Shown here: positions 55,699-64,000 of the stretch, in pieces
Numbering within the stretch: position 1 is the stretch's first letter
Layout: each line of letters starts with the position of its first letter
NCBI GenBank assembly: GCA_011523545.1
Contig: WTGN01000028.1
Span: forward strand, 46,201-110,200
Length of the DNA: 64,000 nucleotides
Reading direction: 5' to 3'
Origin: Chloroflexota bacterium
GTDB lineage: Bacteria > Chloroflexota > Anaerolineae > Aggregatilineales > Phototrophicaceae
The notes under the pieces: model-generated
Seen by the model: only the letters and a program-made list of their open reading frames with translations
What the model was told of the DNA's origin: nothing
Database searches by the model: none
Position numbers and translations under genes: made by a program

Positions 55699-56546
55699 GG
55701 AACCCCAGCATCATCATCGGGTCCGTCATGCTGGCGATCATCGTCCTGGTCGCGCTGGCTGGCCCGCCCCTGCTCGGTCAGCTGCACTTCCCGGGCGAAC
55801 GGCCAGGCATGCGCGGCAGCTACCGGCCCTATCAACTCGATTCCGCCCAGCACCCGATCGGCACCGACGGCGACGGACGCGACGGGCTGATGGTCTTCGT
55901 TTCCAGCATCTGGCCCTCGCTGCAAATCGGCCTCATCGCCGGCGCGACCTCCACCATCCTCGGCGTTGTTATCGGCTTCCTGGCCGGTTATGCCCGCGGC
56001 CGGCTGGATACCCTCTCGCGCATCCTGATTGATATGGTGCTGGTGATTCCCACCTTGCCCCTGCTATTGATGCTGGCGGCGTATATCGAACGTTGGGATC
56101 TCTACAAATTATCCCTGATACTGGGCTTGTTCGGCTGGTCATTTGTCGCCCGCGTCATTCGCCCGCAGGTGCAAAGCCTGCGCGAGCGCAGTTATGTCGA
56201 CCTGGCGGTGCTCTCGGGCGAAAACTCGCTGGAGATCATCTTCCTTGAATTGCTGCCGCCGCTGCTGCCTTATATCGGTTATGTCTTTTCCTTGAGCATC
56301 GTAGGCTCGATGCTGGCCGAAGCCGGCTTGCAGATCATCGGCTTGGGCGCGGGCGGCCTGCCCACGCTCGGTTTCATGATCGCCAAGGGCTTCCGCGAAA
56401 GCGTCATCGCCATCGGCCTGCTCGGGCAGATGCTGCTTCCGGCCGGCGCCTTGATCTATGTCTTCCTTGCGCTCAATCTGATCAATACCGGCCTGGACGA
56501 AGTCTTCAATCCGCGTTTGAAGACCACGATCGAAGGTGGCGACTGA
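55695..56546 (+). CDS. ABC transporter permease (DppC-like)
   Basis: [48 protein letters not shown]; 4-nt overlap. Confidence 0.93.
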   Translation: MRNPSIIIGSVMLAIIVLVALAGPPLLGQLHFPGERPGMRGSYRPYQLDSAQHPIGTDGDGRDGLMVFVSSIWPSLQIGLIAGATSTILGVVIGFLAGYARGRLDTLSRILIDMVLVIPTLPLLLMLAAYIERWDLYKLSLILGLFGWSFVARVIRPQVQSLRERSYVDLAVLSGENSLEIIFLELLPPLLPYIGYVFSLSIVGSMLAEAGLQIIGLGAGGLPTLGFMIAKGFRESVIAIGLLGQMLLPAGALIYVFLALNLINTGLDEVFNPRLKTTIEGGD

Positions 56547-57529
56547 TGCCGGCCCTGCTCGAGATCCGCGGGCTGTCAGCCGGTTTGCGCGGCCGCCGCG
56601 CGGTCACGGAAGTGGTCAGCCATGTCGATCTCGATGTGCAGGCGGGCGAAATCCTGGGCGTGGTGGGGGAATCGGGCTGCGGCAAGAGCACACTGGCGAC
56701 CGCCATCATGCGCCTGCTCGTGCCGCCCCAGGTGCTGCAATCCGGCGCTCTGACTTTGCGCTTGAACGACGGCAAAACCTTTGAACTCTTGAAGCTTTCC
56801 GAGAGCGAACTGCGCGAACTGCGCTGGCGCCATCTCTCTTACATCCCGCAGGGCTCCATGAATTCTCTGAATCCGGTCTTGCGCGTCGGCCGTCAAATGA
56901 TGGACACGCTTTTGCAGCACGGCCTCTCCAGCGACGAGGCATACAAGCGTTCGGTCGAAGCGCTGGAGCTGGTCAATCTCGAGCGCAAACTCCTGGACAG
57001 CTACCCGCATGAATTGAGCGGCGGGATGCGCCAGCGCGTCATCATTGCGGCGGCGGTGAGCATGCGGCCGGCGCTGATCGTCGCCGACGAATTGACCACC
57101 GCGCTTGATGTGGTCACGCAGCGGCAAATCCTGCAGGAGCTGGCGGCCATCCGCGATGAGCTGGGCGCGACCATTCTTCTCATCACGCACGACATGGGCG
57201 TGGTCGCTCAAGTGGCCGACCGCGTCGCCGTGATGTACGCCGGCAAAATCGCCGAGCTCGGGACGGTGAATGGCATCTTTGAAGCGCCCCTGCATCCCTA
57301 CTCGCAAGGCTTGATCGGCTCTATCCCTCGGGGAGGCGGCCAGCGCGTTGAGGGCTTGCCGGGCGAAGCGCCCAGCCCCTGGAATTATCCAAGCGGCTGT
57401 CGTTTCCATCCGCGCTGCCCGCAAGCATTCAGCCCCTGCCAAGAGCAGGCGCCGGCATTGCTGCCGCAAGCAGCGGAGCGCTGGACCGCCTGCCATCTCT
57501 ACGACGCCGAGGTCGCCGCCGATGCCTGA
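56546..57529 (+). CDS. Oligopeptide/oligosaccharide ABC transporter ATPase (DppD-like)
   Basis: [11 protein letters not shown] Walker [10 protein letters not shown] signature, [13 protein letters not shown] Walker B, ITHDMG. Confidence 0.95.
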   Translation: MPALLEIRGLSAGLRGRRAVTEVVSHVDLDVQAGEILGVVGESGCGKSTLATAIMRLLVPPQVLQSGALTLRLNDGKTFELLKLSESELRELRWRHLSYIPQGSMNSLNPVLRVGRQMMDTLLQHGLSSDEAYKRSVEALELVNLERKLLDSYPHELSGGMRQRVIIAAAVSMRPALIVADELTTALDVVTQRQILQELAAIRDELGATILLITHDMGVVAQVADRVAVMYAGKIAELGTVNGIFEAPLHPYSQGLIGSIPRGGGQRVEGLPGEAPSPWNYPSGCRFHPRCPQAFSPCQEQAPALLPQAAERWTACHLYDAEVAADA

Positions 57530-58502
57530 CCTCTTGACCGTGGCAAACCTGCGCCAGGTATTTGGTGGGCGCAACCCAACCCACGCGGTGGACGATGTCT
57601 CCTTCCGCATGCCGGCCCAGCCGACCATCGTCAGCCTGGTGGGTGAAAGCGGCAGCGGCAAATCGACCATCGCCCGCATCATTCTGGGCTTGCTGCAGCC
57701 GACCGCCGGCCGCGTGCTCTACGACGGCGCCGATATATTCAAGGGCGACCGCAAGTGGAATCGCCAATTCCGCAGCGAAGTGCAAGCCGTCTTCCAGGAT
57801 CCCTACAGCGTCTACAACCCGGTCTACAAAGCCGAGCGCGTCCTGAAGCTGGTCATCCGCAAGTTCGGGCTTGCCAAAACCAAGGCGGAAGCGCAAGAGC
57901 GCATGGAGGAGGCGCTGCGCACGGTTGACCTGCGTCCGGAAGAGGTCCTCGACCGGCACCCCCACCAATTGAGCGGCGGTCAGCGGCAGCGCCTGATGCT
58001 GGCGCGCGTCTACCTGATGCGCCCGCGCCTGATCGTCGCCGATGAGCCCGTGTCCATGATTGACGCCGGCATGCGCGCCTCCTTCCTCAATATCCTGCAG
58101 GACTTCCGCGACAATCACGGGATTTCGACGCTATTCATCACCCATGATCTGTCGACGGCGATGTATCTGGGCGGCGAGATCATCGTGCTATACCAGGGTC
58201 GGATTATGGAGCAGGGCGATACCAAAATCGTGATGAAGGCGCCCCTGCACCCTTACGCCCAACTGCTCATCAGTTCAATCCCGACGCCGGACCCGCGCCA
58301 ACGCTGGCAGGAGGACTTGTCGGCAGCGCCGCTGGCCGAAATCGGAGCGAGCGGGGCGGCAAACCGTGAGCGCTGCCTCTTCGCCGAGCGCTGCCCGCAA
58401 GTGATGGCCCGCTGCTGGGGCGCGCGCCCCAAGCTGGAAGCGCCGAACCATGGCGATGAACTATCAGCGCGGCGCGCCGTCGCCTGCCATCTTTACGATT
58501 GA
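57522..58502 (+). CDS. Oligopeptide/oligosaccharide ABC transporter ATPase (DppF-like)
   Basis: GESGSGKSTIA, LSGGQRQRLMLARV, LIVADEPVSMID; ATG 57522 gives 8-nt overlap, ORF listed from 57348. Confidence 0.93.
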   Translation: MPDLLTVANLRQVFGGRNPTHAVDDVSFRMPAQPTIVSLVGESGSGKSTIARIILGLLQPTAGRVLYDGADIFKGDRKWNRQFRSEVQAVFQDPYSVYNPVYKAERVLKLVIRKFGLAKTKAEAQERMEEALRTVDLRPEEVLDRHPHQLSGGQRQRLMLARVYLMRPRLIVADEPVSMIDAGMRASFLNILQDFRDNHGISTLFITHDLSTAMYLGGEIIVLYQGRIMEQGDTKIVMKAPLHPYAQLLISSIPTPDPRQRWQEDLSAAPLAEIGASGAANRERCLFAERCPQVMARCWGARPKLEAPNHGDELSARRAVACHLYD

Positions 58503-58525
58503 TTGCCGCCCGCCAAAATAGAATT

Positions 58526-58558
58526 CGTAGGGGCGAGGCGGTGACTCGCCCGCCAAAA
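58526..58558 (+). repeat. Family A palindromic repeat
   Basis: cgtaggggcgaggcggtgactcgcccgccaaaa. Confidence 0.85.
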
Positions 58559-58571
58559 GAGGACCTCTCAA

Positions 58572-61500
58572 ATGGCCAACAATCACCTTCCCGCGACCCT
58601 TTCCCTTAGCGGCGCGAACTGGTTCATCCGCGCGGACACCGACGGCGAGGGCTTGCACTCAGCGGACATACCCGCGCCCGGCTGGATCCCCGCCAGCGTC
58701 CCCGGCAACATCCAGGCCGATCTGGAGGCGGCGCATCAGCTGAGGCCGATTTGGTACGGCGCTGGCGATCCGCGGCTGGCCGAGGTGGCGCAAAAGGACT
58801 GGTGGTATCGCCGCGACTTTGAGCTGCCGGCTCAGATAGCCGGACGCCGACTCAATCTGATATTCGACGGCGTCGATTACGCTTGTGATGTCTGGCTCAA
58901 CGGAAAGCGCCTGGGCGGCAATGCCGGCATGTTCCGCCGCTTCAGTTATGATGTCGCCAGCATCGTCAAACCTGGCGAGCGCAACCAGTTGGCGCTCAGA
59001 ATCGAAGGCATCCCGGCCGAGCTTGCGCACATCCTGACCGCTTCCGATGGCGCCATGAGCGGCGGCGGCGAGAATTACCCGCAAGAATGGGGTCCCGATT
59101 TTTTCGTCACCGGCATCAACCAGACGCGGCAGCTGCTGAAAGATCTCAAAAGCCCGACCAACTTCGGTTGGGATTGGGGCGTGAATGTCTACACCCTCGG
59201 CATCTGGCAGGATGTCCGCCTGGAAGCCAGCGGCGCCGCCCGCATCGACTGGCTCCAGATCCTGACGGCGCTGCAGGACGATTACAGCCGGGCCCGCGTC
59301 CGCGTCAAGCTCGAGATCGGCAGCCTGAACGCGCTATCGGCCAGAGCGAATCTGTGCATCACCGGCCATGGCATTGAAGCGAAAGCCAGCGTCGATGCCG
59401 CGCTCAGCCCGGGCGAGAACGTGATAGCGGCTGACCTCTGGCTGGACGATCCCCGACTCTGGTGGCCGAACGGGCAAGGCGATCAGCCGCTCTATGAGAT
59501 GGAGGCGCGCCTGCTGGATGCGGCGGACGGCGCTCTCCTGGCCGAAGGCGCAACCCGCTTCGCCATTCGCGAGATCCGCTGGGAACAGGTCGATGGCGCG
59601 CCGGCCGATTTCATCAATCCATACCAGCTCGTGGTCAACGGCCGCCCGCTGCGCATGTTGGGCTCGAATATCTTGCCGCCCGATCTGCTCTTCGGGCGTA
59701 TGAACGAGCGCGGCTGCCGCCTCATCCGTCAGGCTGCCGGCGCCGGCATGAACAGCCTGCGCGTCTGGGGCGGCGGCGTCTTCCCAACCGATGACATGTT
59801 CGACCTGGCCGACGAACTGGGCATCATGCTCTCGCAAGAGTTCCCCATGTCCAGCTGCCGGCCGGAGACCGACGCCGTATTCCTGGCCAATCTCGAAGCG
59901 ACGGTTCGCGGCCTCGTCAAGCGCTATCGCAACCACCCCTGCATCATCGAGTGGTCGGGCGGCAACGAAATGTGGTGGTATCAAGGCGACGATCACCCGG
60001 CCCTGCACCTGCTGGAGCGCATCGTCGCCGAAGAAGACAGTCGCCTCTTCCGCGCCACCTGCCCCATCCAGGGCGCCCGCCACAGCCCCTGGCATTATGA
60101 CCCGGAGACACATTACGCCCACTATGATGACGAAGAACTGCGCGATACCGGCTGGCGCCGCGGCGAAAACACGATGATGCGCTACGGCGAATTCGGCTGT
60201 CACTCGCCGGCCCACCTCGAAGTCTGGCAGCGCGAGATCCCGCCCGCGCTTCACTGGCCCGCCTATGACGAAAATAACGCGACGCTCATTCGCAAAAATG
60301 TGGTGCAAGCCGTCTTCACCAAAGAGCACTGGCTGCTGAAATCTATCTTCGCTTCCCTCTTCGGCCCGGTCAGTAGGCTCGAAGAAGTGGTGGAGGCCGG
60401 GCAATATCTGGGCGCGCATGGCCTGCGCTATGCGGTTGACGCCCTGCGCCGGCGCGGGCGACGCATCGGCGGCGTATTGACCTGGGTGCTCAACGAACCC
60501 TGGCCCAACGGCGGCGGCCCCTATCTGGTTGATTACGACGGCCGGCCGCTGATGATATTCGAGTTTCAGATGCAAGCGCTGGCGCCGATCAGCCTATCGC
60601 TGAAATATGAGTCCAGCCGCTATGATGCCGCTGCCGGCCTGATCGCCGAAGTTTGGCTGGTCAGCGACGCGCCCGAGCCGGCGACGAATCTGCGCTGGCG
60701 TTGGACTGTGCGCGACATTGAGGGGCGCGAATTGTCACAATTTGAGGATTGCGCTTCAATTGAACCGCTGCAAGCCTTCAAGCTGGGAGACATCATTACC
60801 GGCCCGCTGGATGGCGAAGCGGCGAAACCCGTGCTGGTCGAGCTGCAACTTGCCGACGCGCGCGGCAACCTGCTCAGCGAGCGGATAGAGTTGTTCGGCC
60901 CGGCCGCTGAGCCCGCCCCACTGGCTGCGTTCTTGCCCGGCGCCGGGAGGCTTAGACAGGCTGTGCTGGAAGCAGTCGCTGTCTCCGGTCATGCGGAAGG
61001 CGCCGCCGACGTGCTGCATATCGACCTGGAAAATCACGGACCTATGACCGCCCTCTTCTGCCAAGCGCAGCCCCGGCTCGCTTACCGCACCGACCTGGAC
61101 ATCGATAACAATTATGCCTTCATCCCGCCCGGCGAAAGGCGCAGGCTCTCCATCCGCACCGCCGCTGACCCGGGCGCAGGGTTGACGCTTGCACAGACCG
61201 GCTGGCGCATCAGCTGCTGGAACGCCGAGGATATCGTCATCCCCCCAAGCGAGGACGTCATCTTTTCAATTGGCCGGCGCGATGCCATGTGCCGCGAGTT
61301 CGCCGGTTATGACGATCCAGCGGCGATCGACGGCATGGGAGAGACGGTAATCGACGGCGCTCGACCAGAACCGGCCGCCCTCCCCTTCCTCATGGAAACC
61401 GATCAGCCGGCCCGCTTCGTCTTCCATGTCGCCCGTGCCTGGGAGCGGCCCGCCCGTCTGCGCTTGCACACTGCCGATCAGTCGGCGCTCAACGCGACTC

Positions 61501-61721
61501 AACTGGAAGTGACGATCAACGATCAGCGCCTCAGCGCGGTCCTGTCGCCCGGCTTAGGCATACAAAAGCAGGAGCCGGCGCATCTTGCTTTCCCGCAGTC
61601 AATAAAGCTGGACTTGCCGGCCGGGGCGCTCGTCCATGGCAGCAACACGCTCAGCGTCCGAGTCCGCAACGACGGTTGGTTCACCTGGGATTCGATTGAT
61701 CTAGTCGCGACCAGCGGATAA
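58572..61721 (+). CDS. GH2 beta-mannosidase-like enzyme
   Basis: IPASVPGNIQADLEAAHQ, DWWYRRDFELP, LIFDGVDYACDVWLNGKRLGGNAGMFRRFSYDV, RVWGGGVFPTDDMFDLADELGIMLSQEF, EWSGGNEMWW. Confidence 0.93.
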   Translation: MANNHLPATLSLSGANWFIRADTDGEGLHSADIPAPGWIPASVPGNIQADLEAAHQLRPIWYGAGDPRLAEVAQKDWWYRRDFELPAQIAGRRLNLIFDGVDYACDVWLNGKRLGGNAGMFRRFSYDVASIVKPGERNQLALRIEGIPAELAHILTASDGAMSGGGENYPQEWGPDFFVTGINQTRQLLKDLKSPTNFGWDWGVNVYTLGIWQDVRLEASGAARIDWLQILTALQDDYSRARVRVKLEIGSLNALSARANLCITGHGIEAKASVDAALSPGENVIAADLWLDDPRLWWPNGQGDQPLYEMEARLLDAADGALLAEGATRFAIREIRWEQVDGAPADFINPYQLVVNGRPLRMLGSNILPPDLLFGRMNERGCRLIRQAAGAGMNSLRVWGGGVFPTDDMFDLADELGIMLSQEFPMSSCRPETDAVFLANLEATVRGLVKRYRNHPCIIEWSGGNEMWWYQGDDHPALHLLERIVAEEDSRLFRATCPIQGARHSPWHYDPETHYAHYDDEELRDTGWRRGENTMMRYGEFGCHSPAHLEVWQREIPPALHWPAYDENNATLIRKNVVQAVFTKEHWLLKSIFASLFGPVSRLEEVVEAGQYLGAHGLRYAVDALRRRGRRIGGVLTWVLNEPWPNGGGPYLVDYDGRPLMIFEFQMQALAPISLSLKYESSRYDAAAGLIAEVWLVSDAPEPATNLRWRWTVRDIEGRELSQFEDCASIEPLQAFKLGDIITGPLDGEAAKPVLVELQLADARGNLLSERIELFGPAAEPAPLAAFLPGAGRLRQAVLEAVAVSGHAEGAADVLHIDLENHGPMTALFCQAQPRLAYRTDLDIDNNYAFIPPGERRRLSIRTAADPGAGLTLAQTGWRISCWNAEDIVIPPSEDVIFSIGRRDAMCREFAGYDDPAAIDGMGETVIDGARPEPAALPFLMETDQPARFVFHVARAWERPARLRLHTADQSALNATQLEVTINDQRLSAVLSPGLGIQKQEPAHLAFPQSIKLDLPAGALVHGSNTLSVRVRNDGWFTWDSIDLVATSG

Positions 61722-61750
61722 CACTTGCCGCGCCCGCCGCCATTAGCAAC

Positions 61751-61778
61751 CGTAGGGGCGAGACGGTGACTCGCCCTA
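61751..61778 (+). repeat. Family A palindromic repeat
   Basis: cgtaggggcgagacggtgactcgcccta. Confidence 0.85.
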
Positions 61779-61794
61779 ACGCTCGTACACAAAT

Positions 61795-62625
61795 TCAAGA
61801 CAGCCCGATCCCGCTCCCCCCATCGACCGAGAGCGACACGCCGGTCACGCTATCGGCCCGGGCCATATATAGCGCCGCCTCGGCGATCTCCGCCGGCGCC
61901 TGCTTGCGGCCCAGGGGAACGGTATCTTCGACAAAAGCGTCAAAGGCGGCTTCAAAGGACTGGCCGGGATACTGTTGCAAGCGATGTTTGACCAGGTAAT
62001 CAAATTGCATCGGCGTGAAAACGTTGCCGGGGCAAATGGCATTCACGCGAATGGCGCTCGCGGCTAGCTCGGCGGCCAAGGATTGCGTCAAGCCGACAAG
62101 CGCGAATTTGGAGGCGCAGTAGGCGCTGTTGAAGGCGGACCCGCGCTTGCCCGCGTTTGAAGCGATATTGATGATGAGCCCGCTGCGCCGCTCCAGGTAG
62201 GGAACCGCTGCCTGCGCCAACAAGAAAGCGCCCTTGACGTTGACAGCGAACATGCGTTCCCATTCCGCCTCGGCAAAGTCTGCCAGCCGGCCTAGCTTGA
62301 TGATGCCCGCATTGTTCACCAGGATATCCAGACCGCCGAAGGCCTCGACCGTCTCCGCCACCAGATTTTGACAAGACGCGCGCTCTGAGACATCAGCCTC
62401 GACCGCCATGCAAGCGCCGCCTCGCTCGCTGATTTCGCGCGCGGCCTGCGCCAACTCGCTCTCGGCGGCGAGCGCATAATGCCAATCCGCCCCCGATTTA
62501 TTCGCCAGCGAGCCAAGGTCAGCGGCGACTACTTTGGCGCCCTCGCGGGCAAAGGCTTCGGCAATCGCCCGCCCGATGCCACGAGCGGCGCCGGTGACGA
62601 TAACGGTCTTGCCTTCAATATCCAT
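61795..62625 (-). CDS. Short-chain dehydrogenase/reductase (SDR)
   Basis: VIVTGAARGIGRAIAEAFAREGAKVV, ILVNNAGI, YCASKFALVGLTQSLA; ORF listed from 62643. Confidence 0.94.
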   Translation of the reverse strand: MDIEGKTVIVTGAARGIGRAIAEAFAREGAKVVAADLGSLANKSGADWHYALAAESELAQAAREISERGGACMAVEADVSERASCQNLVAETVEAFGGLDILVNNAGIIKLGRLADFAEAEWERMFAVNVKGAFLLAQAAVPYLERRSGLIINIASNAGKRGSAFNSAYCASKFALVGLTQSLAAELAASAIRVNAICPGNVFTPMQFDYLVKHRLQQYPGQSFEAAFDAFVEDTVPLGRKQAPAEIAEAALYMARADSVTGVSLSVDGGSGIGLS

Positions 62626-62646
62626 AGCTGCGCGTCCTATCAAGAG

Positions 62647-62695
62647 GCGGGCGACCCGCGGTCAGTGTCTACGCGACCCAATTGTCGTCGCTACA
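62647..62695 (-). repeat. Degenerate family A palindrome with nested ~22-bp element
   Basis: gcgggcgaccc / gcggtcagtgtctacgcgaccc / aattgtcgtcgctacaa. Confidence 0.75.
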
Positions 62696-62783
62696 AATCC
62701 TTATTGTCGCACGTTCGCATTTAAATGTGGGCAGAACTGTGACTCGCCAGCGGCTGTGGTGAAGCCTCATAACAACGAACCGC

Positions 62784-63872
62784 TCAGGTCAAATCCAGCA
62801 CGCTGCGCGCCACCTCGCCCCGGCCCAAGGCGTCGAAGGCCTCGTTCACAGCTTCCAGCGGATAGACGCGCGTCACCAACTCATCCAGCTTGAGCTTGCC
62901 CGCTTTGTACAAGCTGAAGATACGCGGAAAATCCAGACGCGGGCGGCAACTGCCATACATTGAGCCGATGACCATCTTTTCGGGTCCCAGAATCTTGCAG
63001 TCCAGCTCGATCGCCATGTTGTCCGGGCCATGACCAACAAAGACGGTAAGGCCGCGCTTGCGGGTGCAGAGGATGGCTTGCTTGTATGGCGCCGGCACAA
63101 GTCCAATCGCCTCAAAGGCATAATGCGCGCCCTTGCCGCCGGTGAGCTCCCTAATCGCTTCGACCGGGTCAAGCTCGGCTGAATTGACGGTGTGCGTGGC
63201 GCCGAACTGCCTGCCCATTTCGAGTTTGTTGTCAAGAAGGTCGACGGCGATAATCGGCTCCGCGCCAGCGATCGCCGCGCCCTGGATCACATTCAGCCCG
63301 ACCCCGCCGCAACCGAAGACCGCGACCGACTTGCCGGCCTGGACCTGCGCTGTATTTAAGGCCGCGCCCACGCCGGTCATGACGCCGCAGCCGACCAGCG
63401 ACGCCTGTGGAAATGGAATCTCCCGGTCAATCGGAATGGCGATATCCTGGGGCACGATGGTCTCGGTGCTGAAAGTGCCGAGCGCGTTCATGCGCTTCAT
63501 CGGGCGCTCGCTGTTCTCAAAGTGGGGCTGCCCCCGCCGGTCCCAGGGCTCGTCGCACAGGTTGGAGTAGCCCACCTGGCACATCTCGCAAAGGCCACAA
63601 TTGCGCATCCAGGACAAGACCACATGATCGCCCTCCTTGACGCTGTGCACCGCCGGCCCGACTTCCTCCACCACGCCCGCCCCCTCATGGCCCAGTATCA
63701 CCGGCGGGCGGTTGATATCGACCCATTCGCCTTTGACGATGTGCCAGTCCGAGTGGCAGACGCCGCTGGCCATCAGCCGGACGCGCACCTGATCATCGGC
63801 GATGTCGGGCAGATCGAATCGCTCAATGACGAGCGGTGAATTCGCTTCGTACAACACTGCCGCTTTCATCAT
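62784..63872 (-). CDS. Zn-dependent alcohol dehydrogenase (MDR family)
   Basis: GVCHSDWHIVKG, GHEGAGVVEEVG, NCGLCEMCQVGYSNLC structural Zn, VFGCGGVGLNVIQGA. Confidence 0.94.
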   Translation of the reverse strand: MMKAAVLYEANSPLVIERFDLPDIADDQVRVRLMASGVCHSDWHIVKGEWVDINRPPVILGHEGAGVVEEVGPAVHSVKEGDHVVLSWMRNCGLCEMCQVGYSNLCDEPWDRRGQPHFENSERPMKRMNALGTFSTETIVPQDIAIPIDREIPFPQASLVGCGVMTGVGAALNTAQVQAGKSVAVFGCGGVGLNVIQGAAIAGAEPIIAVDLLDNKLEMGRQFGATHTVNSAELDPVEAIRELTGGKGAHYAFEAIGLVPAPYKQAILCTRKRGLTVFVGHGPDNMAIELDCKILGPEKMVIGSMYGSCRPRLDFPRIFSLYKAGKLKLDELVTRVYPLEAVNEAFDALGRGEVARSVLDLT

Positions 63873-63930
63873 AACCTCCCTGAACTACGAAGCTTCAAAC
63901 TAGTAATGTTAATGTGTAATGACCATCATT

Positions 63931-63976
63931 TACCCCATCCCCCGGCCCCTTCCCCAGCGAGCTAGGGAAGGGGAGC
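63931..63976 (+). repeat. Family B C/G-rich palindrome
   Basis: taccccatcccccggccccttccccagcgagctagggaaggggagc. Confidence 0.8.
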
Positions 63977-64000
63977 TTTCTTAACGAGGCGATTTTCTTG

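Noticed and set aside
1-64000. Insertion sequence or transposase responsible for the dispersed repeats
   Set aside because: No transposase, integrase or RAYT-like ORF recognised; mobility can only be inferred from repeat placement

Overview
64 kb of a GC-rich bacterial chromosome, probably Chloroflexota/Anaerolineae-like. That assignment is inference from gene content: STAND/WD40 giants, TAT solute-binding proteins, ASPIC/UnbV and PhyH genes. About 43 protein genes, one tRNA-Ser(GGA) and no rRNA, CRISPR or transposase were recognised. The main theme is carbohydrate and sulfated-glycan use: five GH29 alpha-L-fucosidase-like genes, one GH151/GHL6-like enzyme, two type I sulfatases, a GH2 beta-mannosidase, a MalFG-type ABC importer, a Dpp/Opp-type ABC importer next to the mannosidase, a tandem MFS pair, and oxidoreductases that could form a non-phosphorylative L-fucose route. 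Most notable observations: (1) a two-gene unit of a strongly divergent GroEL/Cpn60 paralogue, with the Asp398-equivalent replaced by Arg by hand alignment, followed 1 nt later by an Asp-box (BNR) beta-propeller; (2) many intergenic palindromic repeats (GTAGGGGCGA..TCGCCCGCC plus two C/G-rich families), with a separate ~19-22 bp element (GGTCAGTGTCTACGCGACC) found only inside the loops of unrelated palindromes, suggesting a nested miniature dispersed repeat; (3) at least four genes whose C-terminal codons and stop are supplied by such repeats; (4) a kinase-STAND-WD40 protein with a non-RD (HQD) catalytic loop, near other beta-propeller genes and a 904-aa protein of unknown family; (5) a PhyH protein with HxG in place of HxD. 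All calls come from reading the sequence and supplied translations; no searches were run.
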